Shown in pieces: positions 48,691 through 59,622 of a stretch of DNA of 64,000 nt. The stretch comes from Sphagnum compactum (taxonomy: Eukaryota; Bryophyta; Sphagnopsida; Sphagnales). The position numbers and the translations under genes are program-made. The notes under the pieces were generated by a model. That model worked only from the letters and a program-made list of their open reading frames with translations. It searched no databases and was not told where the DNA came from. Positions within the stretch are counted from its first letter, which is position 1; every line of letters starts with the position of its first letter. The stretch lies in assembly GCA_965153455.1 (NCBI GenBank), contig OZ234494.1, positions 27,395,354 through 27,459,353 on the forward strand. Direction: 5' to 3'.

Positions 48691-51030
48691 CCCCATCCTT
48701 GGATGCTACCACTAGAAACGTCACACTCCAAATGTTTTACACCCATCCAACTTTAGAACAACATAGGATTCACTTAAGGAAAGCTTTTCATTTCAAATCT
48801 TATATCAAAAGATTACTTAAGTTATGTAAAATTTGAAACTTCAATAGGATTTATAAAAAAAATTGATTTTAATATTCCAAATAAGTGGTCAAAGAAGATG
48901 CTTTAAAAAAGTAACAATTTAGGTTGCTTTGTTTAGCAACACAAAATGAACATTTTTTTCTTTTTTTCTTTTTAAAAAATTCTTAAGATGGCTTCAAATA
49001 ATTTTGAAGCATCCACAAAATTTTGAACAAATTTCAAAGGCTAGGACTAGGAGGTCTTGAAAGACCATTGCATTCATGTTTTGTGGAAATTTTCATTTTT
49101 TTTGTGGTAATTTGGGATATACCCTAATAACTATGGTTGATAAACCAAAAACCAATGTTTTTACAATGATACAACTTTACATTTAATGATAAGGGGTGAA
49201 GAATTTTGGGAACACATGTTGTAACATTTTAAGAACACAAATGCCTTACTTGTGCAACCTTTATAGGTCTCTACATTTTTTTCATAACATGTACATAAGT
49301 GGGGAACACAAAACCCATGTGATGTAAATCAATAATAAAAAACCACAATTTTATTAACTTAATTAAAGTGGTTCCACCTTTCCTTGAATTTTGGTGAGGT
49401 GGTTTCTAACACTACAAGGAATTCCCATATTAACAAATAGTTTTATGACTAACTTTTAATTGCAAATGCCACATGTGACTAGTATAGTATGTAGTGACCT
49501 TGAACAAGTTGCATAATAATCATAGTCATAAAAGGCATTACATGACACCTAGTCAAAATTGCAATCGCATCAAAGTGCGATTAGTACCAATTTTTCTTCC
49601 AAATAAGATCCAATCTTTGTGGAATAATGATTTATGGCTGGTTTTGTTTTTAAGAAGTGTAGTCACATATGATGATGAAGCATGGTCATTTATGATTGGG
49701 TTTTATGATTAAAAAGTGTAATGGCACAAAATGTTTCATAATTAGCTAAGATGTATCCATGTGGCAATAATCCATCTAACAATTTTAGGTTAGAATAAAC
49801 AACCTAACGTAGGCTAAATAGGTAGGTAAGATCCTAGATTGTTTTTTTCATGGTCACCTGTCTTTTTAATTGACTCATCCCAAATGGTAAATACAATTTG
49901 AATGTTTGTAGTAGATACCATGAATAGTCATTTCTTTCACCTAATTATATATTTTACAAAATTCAACTTGTAGACAAAGGATATGGGATAAATTTTAATG
50001 AAAAGGAAACACTACATCACTATGTACCATTACCACATCCTTTGCTTCGTGCACAAAACAATATCCCATATCAACACAATAGAATACTTACATTAGTAGA
50101 AATTGGGCAAAATGTAACCACTCTATTTGCGACTACATGCGATTATTAGTTATTTCTAACTACATTTGGACATTTTTGCAACTATTTCTTGTGATGGTCA
50201 TATTTGCGACTACAATGCAATTAGTTTGCGATTATTTTGATGTTCATCCTACATGTGAACAACATTTAGTTTGGTTTTCATCCAAGAAAAACAATTTATG
50301 TCCCGTTAGTTGCAAACGTGACCAATTTAATTGCAACCCCATGAATATACAAAGGTGTATTTTGTGAGCGAAAGCCCACTTTTTAGTAGGTTGGTTAGTA
50401 TATTGTTTTGATGTGGATGCCCACTATTTTGGTGGGTGCCCCTTAACTCACAAATATTGGTCAAAAACATTTTTCATCTATAATCAAGTACTAAAAAACA
50501 ATGAATTTTTTTTAGTGATTCTCATGCATGTGGTCTTTGGTTTAGAGTTGAAAAAAAGTTGTAAATAAGTTATCCTTCAACTTAATATCCTTCAAAATGC
50601 AAAAACTCATTACAAATTTTCGTTGTAACTACTAAAAATTTACATTAACAATTTACATTGAAAATTTATGCAAAACTAGCTCATGAAACTATTTAAGTTA
50701 GAAAATCTTCAAATCCCACAAATATGTAACGATTAATTGCGGCCTAAAGTCTTTAGAAATAAGTTCATAGATATTGTTGGTAATTAGGACCTCCATGAAA
50801 AGAATTTTATGGGTTCCAATACCATTGTAGGACTCACGAAGCTTGGTGGTAGTAAATTTGGTGTTCAAACTTGTTGAGCTAAAAACAAATCCAATTGTGC
50901 AAAAATATTGTCTATCATGGCAATGGCTTCAATTTCATTTGTGATTCTTTTATTTTCTTTTTGTTGTATGGATAGTTCCAAGGCATGGAATTGTTGAAGG
51001 AAAATAATGATCAACACCATCCTTCAAAGC

Positions 51031-51317
51031 TTGCTACTTACATATTATTTTGCAATTTTTGATGTTGTCAACTAGTTCAACCTTGAATGTAAAAGCAATA
51101 ATCAAAGTGAACACAACATGGTCCCCTACTTTCACATCATTAGTTGTTTTGAACTATTTCTATCCATTCCTAATGCTTATTATGGGTGACCCAAGTTTTT
51201 TGCTTTTAATAACACACTCTTTCATGTGCTTGACATTTTTGTGTTTTCCTCGCATTGTCCCTTCCTTGCCAATCTTGCTAGCATGCTTCATTAAAAATCT
51301 ATGGGGCAACTGGACCT
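51031..51317 (-). pseudogene. Relic of a plant B3 DNA-binding domain exon
   Basis: After a strong acceptor (TTTTTTGCAG|GTCCAG) the minus strand encodes about 95 codons with the layout of a B3 domain: VQLPHRFLMKHASKIGKEGT at the start, IISIRNG in the middle, and FKTTNDVKVGDHVVFTLIIA followed by FTFKVELVD at the end, matching the family pattern of 'xxGLKVGDxxVFxxxxxxxFxV'. Two TAG codons interrupt it just before FKTTNDV, where B3 proteins have a conserved Trp. B3 proteins are plant-specific transcription factors (ABI3/VP1, ARF, REM and relatives). I found no other convincing exon nearby, so this is an old gene fragment or a piece carried by a transposon. Confidence 0.55.
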
Positions 51318-54300
51318 GCAAAAAACTAATTTTTTTTAGGGTAGATCAATGTGGCATTTGCAAGCTAGTATTATAGTGTGAAAAGATCAACAGTTTGTAC
51401 AATGCACAAACCTATTATCACACAAAATGATAGGAAATAATACACCCACTTAGTTTTTAAATGGGTATTAAAAATGATAGTTTTATATTATAAAATTGAC
51501 GAATTGATTTTGGTTTTTAAGTCTAAAAACTAGCTCTTGCATATTAGAAAACTTGCAAAAGGTTTTATACAATTACCAAGTGGTCTTTAGACATGTTGTT
51601 GTGTGTGAAAATTTTGTGGAATGTTGGTGCTTCCAAACCACATTTTGCTACTACTGCCAATATAGGTGCATGTGACACTATAATCATGATGTTATATATG
51701 AAATTCTTATGGAATTATGATGTTTCCAAACCACATTCAAAATTCATGTCAAAATTATATCTACATGCATGTGACGAACACCATCATGATTATGAGTAAA
51801 CATACACATGATATAACTATTTCAACTTTTCTATCAACTCTTGCACCACTGATATGCAAACAAGATCTAACTCCAAATCCTTCATTCCCCATCTATCAAC
51901 TAATCTAGCATATTACAAAACAAATTGACAATTGTGAACTAGTGTAAAAAATTGGAAATTTATTCACTAGCTAGGTTTTACAAAAGAGTCTAAAACCAAA
52001 TTCAACAAAGCTATGCATCCTCACTCAAAGCAATGCAACAGACCCCCCCCCCCCCCGAAGCACTTGCTTACATAAACTTGTCCTATAATATTCATCAACA
52101 ACACATAGGCTACCCCAAAAACACTCAAACTTTTGATAGCTTCTCTTTAACCTTTTTTTGGCTCATCACCTTCTGCTGATCCTTTCCACAAGCCCCATGT
52201 AATCAAACCTAGCTAGCACCAGCCATAAACACTTCAAATTGAATATTTTCTTCTAGGGTTCATAAAATTCCATGCAACAATGTTATTAACATTACTTTAG
52301 GCAATATATCATAACACTATTTTGCATATTTGAAACTTCAAGGGTAGTAAAACAATCTTATCTAGAAAAAGCAAGTGGAGTTGAAAATTGTTTAACAATA
52401 AGCAGAGCTTCTTGATCGATTTGCACATGAGAAGATTGAAGTGTAAGCTCACCTCCATCACACCCCCAAGAAGACTAGCTCACATTGTCATGAATACCCT
52501 TGAGAAAGGAAGAAGGAAGAAGGAAGCAACTGAAAAGGTAATTCTAGGAAAAAAAAAACCTAGGTAATTTGTTTTCCTTTCACTTGTGATTTTTCACCAA
52601 AAAGAGAAAATTGTTATACATATAAGTAATATAAGAACCTTTAATATCAAAGTTTTGAAAAATATTATAAGTCTTGATATATAATCCATTTTAAATATTC
52701 ATTGATATGAATAAATTAAATATTATTATACAATGTTGAAATATAATTTAATGGTAAAAGTATGATATTATATTATAAATAAATCTTTATATTGTAATCT
52801 AAAAATAAAATAGAAGTATAAGGGGTGGGAAATATATAATTATTTGTACATTAAAATTTTATCATATTGAATTTTGCATGAAAATAAATAAATGCATTTT
52901 ACATGTGTAAAAGAATATTATTACAAAATTATATTAGATTAATATTAAGTTTAGTAATACTTCATATTCAATATGATTAATACATAAATATAATTGATTT
53001 ATGATCCATTTATACATAATAGGAGCCTAGTAGGCTCCCTAGGAAATAAGTTAAGTATAATCGTATATTAACTGGTAGTAATTATTTAACCATCATGATG
53101 TTTAACCATGTTTTAACCATAGTAATAATTGTCTTTGGCCATGTTTAATTTAATAACATTGTGTGAATGATTGTTATTTGAAGATGTATATGATTTCAAC
53201 TGTTAATAGTCAAATTATATAATAATAGTTGGTATTTTACTAATATTAAATTATGATCTTGATATTCCTATGTCATTAATAAATTTAGTTTCATTGCTTA
53301 AAAAAATGGGATATGTCAAATTAAAAATGTTATTTACTAGCATATTATCAATAAAAAAGGTTTAAAATTATATTATTATGTAATGCAATATGAATTCCAA
53401 TCAAATATTATATAGAAATCAATCAATCATTATGTTGGGAAATCAAACTTACAACATTGTGAGTGCTAGGGTATTTCATTGGTCTATTTGAATCCCATGC
53501 ATGACATTACAAAAAATTGAGGTGGTGGACAAGAATATGACACACTCTATATGTCACTCTAAAACTCTTAAATTCACTTATTGAATATGTTGAGATTTTT
53601 AAGTAGTTCATCATTAACTTATTAGTTAGACTTTTGGACTTTTCTTCAACAAATTTACCATGTGCCCACAAGAAGCAAAATCCAAAGTAAGGAGAAACAT
53701 TTAATAACATACATGTTTTGAGGGTGCAATTCTAGTGGCACACCCTAAATTGGTGTTAAAGACTTATTAAATTTGGATGAACACATTAATACATGTAGTT
53801 AGAGGTGGATGTAGACTTTGGCCTTTCCCATCGTTGGGAACCCATTGAAATAATAATGTAGAATGGTCAAACTACAATCCTCGAGCAGTAAATAAACCAA
53901 TCTCATGAAGGCAATGTTGGGGAAACCGCGTGCAAATTAATTCTGCTTTCCACACCAATTATTATCACTTACTAACTTTATTACAACTATTCAAATAAAT
54001 TTAGTTGAATCAAGTATCAAAAGTTCATGTCAAAGGTAATGAAATAATAGAGAATAAATTATTTTCTTTCATAGGACAATCTTATTACCATCTACACCTA
54101 TCATTGATAATTGATTTAATGTATTTATCTATGATTTTGTCAAGTCTATCAGTTAAGCTAAGACACATACATTCAGTGTGCCAATTATATTATCTTAAAC
54201 CACAAACTTAGTACTCTTTTTGAGTGCAGGTTTAGTGATTCATGCTACTAGTTCATTTTCTACTTTGTAGTTCATGAATCTTGGGATGTTATTCTATTGC

Positions 54301-54750
54301 AAAAAAATGAAAGGGTTGTGACATGAGTTGACAACTTCCAAACCTCCCCTCATAAACAAAGTATGGATTATCATTCCTCTTTGCATAATTTAGTAGTGCA
54401 TTGTTTGTACTCTTCAAAAAACTGTGTTTATCATGAAAAACATGACCTTTGAGTATAGAAAATTGTTGGTAAATTTACTTATATTCACCCTAAGAGATAT
54501 TGAGTCAGGTTTTGAATTTTGTGTTTGATTCCAAACTTGTTCTGGTTTTCTAAAAACGATTCAAATGTTTGTACTATGTACCACGGGTGGTTCCCATCAT
54601 GTACATGTGGAAATGGAACACACACATTCTTTTTTATAATGTGAATGGGACCATCATAAACAAGTTATGCCAAGTTCAAACCATTAATCATTTTGAAACC
54701 TTGCAACCCTAAATATCATAAACCCATATGTACCTCCAAACCATATTCTT
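51318..54750. other. AT-rich intergenic sequence
   Basis: No gene recognised. A C14 tract lies at 52043-52056. 52620-53400 is strongly A+T-rich. Confidence 0.5.
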
Positions 54751-55093
54751 GCAAAACCTTCTTTAAAACCCTAATCCTGCAAAAACCTTTTTAAAACCCT
54801 CAACCTTAATCCTCCAAAACCTTCCCTAAAGCCTTAAACCCTAATCTTTTGGAACCTTCCCTAAAACCCAAAAACCTAATCCATCAAAATCTTCTTAAAA
54901 ATTAAAACTTAAACCATAATCCCCCAAAAGCTTCCCTAAAACCCTAAAGCTTAATCCTCCAAGCTTTCAAACCCAAACCATGACATAATACAAGATTGAA
55001 TAGTCCTTAAACCTAAATCCATAACAAACTCAAACCATAAACTCTGAACACAAAACCTTTAAAACCATACACAATAAACCCTAAACCCAACAA
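54751..55093. repeat. Degenerate AACCCTAA-rich minisatellite
   Basis: Repeats of about 35-40 bp with a core like AAAACCTTCCCTAAAACCCT followed by AATCCTCC. Each unit includes a telomere-like AAACCCTAA word or a near variant. Confidence 0.7.
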
Positions 55094-55201
55094 CATAACA
55101 TCTTTTACATGGGTTATAAATTGGTAAAGAATATTAATTCATAAATTACATTTTATAATACATATTTTTTACCTTCAAGGTGGATGCTATTACCCTTAAA
55201 T

Positions 55202-55560
55202 GTGGGATTTTTTTTTTTGACAAGTAAAAAATCACCTAGGTTTTCCATGTTTCCTTCAACGAGGATAATTTTATTCTTTTAGAAACAAATCATCCATATT
55301 TTCCATGATTTTTTCTTTAACCATGGATAATTTTTCTTCCCACAAAAAAATTTCATCATATTTTCATGTTATTTTCCTTTAGCATGGATATTTTTTCCCC
55401 ACAATGAAAATATATTTAAATCTTTTATGTTATTTTCATTAACTGGATTATTTTTTTCCCACAAAAAAAATTCATCCTTATTTTTCAAGTTTTTTCCTTT
55501 GAATGTGGATAATATTTTCCCACAGGAAAAAAAATCATCCAACTTTTAGATTTCTTCCTT
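55202..55560. repeat. Six-copy minisatellite, period about 60 bp
   Basis: Each unit starts (A)TGGATAATTTTTTCCCAC, goes through an A run and TCATCATATTTTCATG, and ends TTATTTTCCTTTA. The copies are diverged. Confidence 0.85.
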
Positions 55561-55734
55561 ATTAAACATCCACCCATTTTTCTTAATAGAGAAATGACTT
55601 GACCAAAACATCATGTCGACATCATGTTGATGTATTTTTCTATTCATCATCGGACATAATATAAACCATGCAAATTTTGGATGAAATTCGAGGTTGAACA
55701 GGTAGTTAGGGTTCCGTCTCCATTTTAAAACCTC

Positions 55735-55890
55735 TCTTCTCCTCATTTCTCTCTCTCTCGTGTTTTTTCTTTTTGCGATCTTTCTCAAAATCTCTCTTTC
55801 TTGCGCTCTTTCTTTTTTGCAATCTCTCTCAAAAGCTCTTTCGCGTGCTTTTTCATTCTTGCGATCTCTTTGAAAAGTTTTCTCTTTCAG
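55735..55890. repeat. Pyrimidine-rich repeat, period about 50 bp
   Basis: About three units of TCTTGCGATCTCTCTCAAAA with CTCTTTC runs, ending CTCTTTCAG. It has the look of a plant CT-rich 5' leader. Confidence 0.65.
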
Positions 55891-55924
55891 ATTCCTTTTT
55901 GTTTCTTTTTGACAACCATCAAAT

Positions 55925-56215
55925 TTTTTTCAAGAAGATGCAGTAAGAAACATTTTGTGGCCGCTGGGCGTTTCTTATGAAGATGCATTAAAAAACGCCT
56001 AGCAGTTGCCAAGTGTTTATCAAGAAGATGCATCAAAAAATGCTTAGCGGTTGCTCAATGTTTTTCAAGAAGATGTAATGGGAAACATTTGGCGGCCGCT
56101 AGGCGTTTCTCATGAAGATACATTCGAATTATTAAAAAATGAAAATAGCCTCGCGGCCACTAGGTGTTCGAATTGTTAAACACTCAAAATAGCCTAGTGG
56201 TTGCCATGCGTTTTT
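55925..56215. repeat. Six-copy minisatellite, period about 46 bp
   Basis: The unit is CAAGAAGATGCATTAAGAAA followed by CGCCTAGCGGTTGCCAAGCG-like sequence. The last two copies have an extra AATTATTAAAAAATG-like segment. The period is not a multiple of three. Confidence 0.8.
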
Positions 56216-56299
56216 TGCATGACGCAATGAGGAACTCAACCTTAGACTAAATGTCTGAGAAATGCCTGGCATTTATCTGTTTATAGAGCCAATGGATAA

Positions 56300-58420
56300 G
56301 GTTGATTGTTATTAAAATGTATTGGTACACTCCACCATTGATGAAGAAGGTGGGCAACAAGTACTTTGGCGTCCTCAATTTGTATCCAGAAGCAGAGCTT
56401 GAAATATGGTCCATGGCTCCAAAAGTAATAGGTTGGGCGGCCAAGCTTCTGAACCAACCTGATATGTTCATTGAATTCCATTTTATGAAAAATGGGAACC
56501 AGGACTTAGTGAAGAAGATGCCCATCCATGATATGAAAGTATGGGTTCATGATTTCGACATGGTCATCCTCATGTTCAAGGACTCATAGAAAAAGTAATT
56601 AGCAGGCCTCATCTACTTGATAAACCAAATTAGCAATGAGCTCGCCTCGACGTTAGTCGAAAAAGGTTTTGTTGTTAGTATTATGGAGGAGAAAACTACA
56701 CACGACATTGTCATTCATTGGAATTAGTTCATTGAGCTCCTTAAGATTGAAAAGGACGAATCATAAAAAGATTTTCAAACCACACATTCACGAATTTCAA
56801 GGGCTCTAGTGGCCCTTGCCCAATTAAAAAACAAAAAAAGGAGAAAATAAAAGCTAAGAAGAATGAAAAGATTTTGACAAAACTAGTTGTCAAGAAAGAA
56901 AATAAAAGATTTGACGTGACATAGTGCCAACTTGTTGATGACACGTTGGGCAACAAGTTTTTGGGTTGCTTTCTTTTTGGAAATGACTCACTTTTAGGTG
57001 TTCCATTGATGTTCATTGTTTCAAGAGAGCACCTCCCAGCATTGTATATCATCCACTTTTGGATATTCATAAGGATGAGATTAAAAAAAGGATCACACAA
57101 TATAATAAGTTTGACACCAAAGTGCCCATTTTTGGGATCCCTAAAGACCCACATAATGCCGACCATATCACTCCTCGCAAGCCAAAGAAGTGGGAGGATA
57201 TCTAGGACAATTAGTTTCTAATTGTTGGTGGGCAACACACAATTTCATCTACAAAGGTGCGTCCAGTTCAATCCCTAATTCCTCGTATTTCTTGTTTCAT
57301 GGTATGCAATGAGAAATCCAAAATATGAACTTGAAAACAAAATCTCATTTCTTTATGTAACAAGAACTTGTAGATGACCCCAATACGAGGCCTTAGGTTC
57401 AAGAGATTTACAACAAGTTCCAAATTATTGTAGTATGGGACATAGACTTTGTGAAGATTTGCAAGCTTTCCAAAATATTATACAACAAGGATTGTGACTT
57501 GAGCACAAAGCTTTCATATAAGGAAAATCTTGCACATGAACAAAGGATATGGGACACATACTAGAGGCCTTGTTCGAATTTGGATGCGTCTTTTTGACAT
57601 ACTAAGGAATACAAGGTAAGAATACTAGACGATTAATTTCCACACAAAGCTATGCTATTGTATGTTTTTCAATCCTATTTCTAAGCTTTGTCGTGGTTAT
57701 GATATGTTTTGTAGAAATTTGAAAAAACACTCAAGCCTATTCTGAATGTAAAATCAACAAAGTAGTGCATGAATATCCTTTTGTTGATAGATGCAGTCTT
57801 CCAATTGTGGTAGAGTGTCCTCCTTGAATGGGAGAGATGCAACATCCTTGATGGATTTGGAGATGTACCAGCACGTTCGCCAAAATCGAGTGGAAAATTT
57901 TCTTTTGGTTACTTAGCAAACCAAAAGGAAAAACATTTTGACAAGCTAGCCAAGGGGCTCCTTTCAAAAGCAATAACACTCAGAGAGCGTCCAACGAAAG
58001 GAGGGAGGCTTAATTTCAAATCGATGTATGAGTTCACAAGGCTCTTTAAGCAAAAGGCTATGATCCGGAACAAAATTATGATTCATTTTGGACATCCAAA
58101 GCTAACTGCCAATAATCAGAAGCCCTATTTAGACGATGAATGGCACACGTTGAAGGACAAGCACAAGTTGGATTAGATGTTGTTTTCAATTTTGGATTTG
58201 GAGTTCAATGATGATTTATACTTGAAAAAACTAAGGTTCAACCCCTCAAACGAAGCCCCACTTGTAGGATTTAAATGAGCTATGGAAAAATGGATCCAAA
58301 GTGGAACCCTAGAGGACAATGCAATGGAGACAATTTTGTTGCACATTTATTACAAGTATGACAGAGTTGAGAACATGGCGGGTTTGTTGGATGTTATCTT
58401 GTGCATCATTTTTGATGGAT
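56300..58420 (+). pseudogene. Intron-bearing relic of an unknown gene (GGQHT motif)
   Basis: A plus-strand coding region can be followed for about 2.1 kb. Block 1, 56300-57257, begins with an open stretch (LNLYPEAELEIWSMAPKVIG, LLNQPDMFIEFHF) and ends RKPKKWED...FLIVGGQHTIS. Block 2, 57361-57615, includes FQIIVVWDIDFVKICKLSKI and ends at a near-consensus donor, AATACAAG|GTAAGA. Block 3 starts after TTTTGTAG at 57715 and includes GRLNFKSMYEFTRLFKQKAM and MEKWIQSGTLEDNAMETILL before a TGA near 58420. Numerous TAG, TAA and TGA codons show it is dead. I cannot name the family; the GGQHT word recalls nucleotide- or DNA-binding ParB-like folds, but that is only a guess. Four minisatellites lie just upstream. 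Confidence 0.5.
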
Positions 58421-59225
58421 GATGCAATAAGGACATATTGATTAATTTTCATGATGATCATAATTTTAACAAACATTAACATTGAACTTAATAGATGGTA
58501 GTTTTTGGTTTGTATTGAAAATCAAAATTACAAATAAAGAAATATGCAATTTCATAATAATTATAATTAAAAATTGATTTTAAGTAATTAATATTTTGAT
58601 ATTTTCAATTTAATAATTATTTAATTAAAAATTAAGAATAGTACAATCAATTGAAATTAATCATATTTTAGTAATTAAATAAAATGTCAAAACATAAAAC
58701 CATTAAATTTCATTTACTCTTTTTTAATATTTTAGTGATCTTCTAATCAAAGTTTAAAAATATTTAAATCAACATTGAGAATGAAATATTCATCAAAACA
58801 TTTGATCAAAATTGACAAACTTATGAACTTAATTTTGTCAATGTTATGCTTATGAAATTAATTAAATTTAATAAAATAATTGAAAAAAGATTTACTAATA
58901 TTTAATAAAAAGTGACATTTTGCAATATTTTAATATCACTTGCACACATGATTAGGGTTGGACATTTTGTTTTATCCTTTTTAATCCCTTTTCTTTGAAA
59001 TGAGTAAATATTTTTGAAAAGAAAATTATTTTCAAATCAATAAAATTATTTTTTCCTTTTAACTTTGGTCTCTTTTAAAAATAGTGAATATTTGACTTGT
59101 TTATCATTTAGATTTTTAAAAAAAAAAATCATTATGATTGTTACCAAATCAAGGTTTTGAAAAAATGTCCCATAACAAACACTCTCAAATAAAAGCATCC
59201 CTAATCAAATTTGAATCAATATGAT
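58421..59225. other. AT-rich spacer before ABCI12
   Basis: 58440-59130 is strongly A+T-rich with no coding signal. Confidence 0.55.
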
Positions 59226-59254
59226 AGGGTTTAGGGTTTAGCGTTTAGGGTTTA
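59226..59254 (+). promoter_or_regulatory. Telomere-like TTTAGGG cluster (telo-box type)
   Basis: Four TTTAGGG-type units in a row, one of them altered to TTTAGCG, about 370-400 bp before the ABCI12 start codon. A single AGGGTTT at 59439-59445 is closer, probably in the leader. Telo-boxes are known positive elements in plant promoters. CTATAAATTA near 59319 is a candidate TATA box. Confidence 0.55.
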
Positions 59255-59622
59255 TCAATATGATATTTTAAATCAAGAATGACCTAAGCTTGATTTAAAA
59301 AAAAAGAAAAGGACAACACTATAAATTAATGAAAAATGAAGAATATCACAAGAATGGAATGCCAACAAGAAACAACAAAATATATAACAAGCAATCCCAA
59401 GCCAGAATTGGGAAACTTGAAACCTAATTCTTCTTATTAGGGTTTCTTGAATCTTGAGAACAAAAGCGCAGTTCTGACGTTCAAGTAATCTGTTGGAAAT
59501 CTTTGGAACAGGTTATTGTTTGTTGTCTTTGTTGTGTTCAGATGATCGTAGTTTGTTCGTCCTTACTTGTCTTTATGAAAATTGGTGACAAAGTTGTGTT
59601 TTGTTCCAATTGAGAGACAGAA

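Larger units (their letters stand above)
42573..51030. other. Long intergenic or pseudogenic stretch
   Basis: 43178-43712 (-) and 44065-44240 and 45438-45540 (+) have gene-like composition but no consistent model. 46500-48250 is AT-rich with inverted-word clusters at 47140-47420 and TTTAGTCAAA-type words at 47575-47790. 48280-48690 is a TAGG-rich array. 48700-51030 shows nothing recognisable. Confidence 0.45.

Noticed and set aside
55546-55788. 80-codon minus-strand Arg/Lys-rich ORF
   Set aside because: Complement of the CT-rich repeat; composition artefact.
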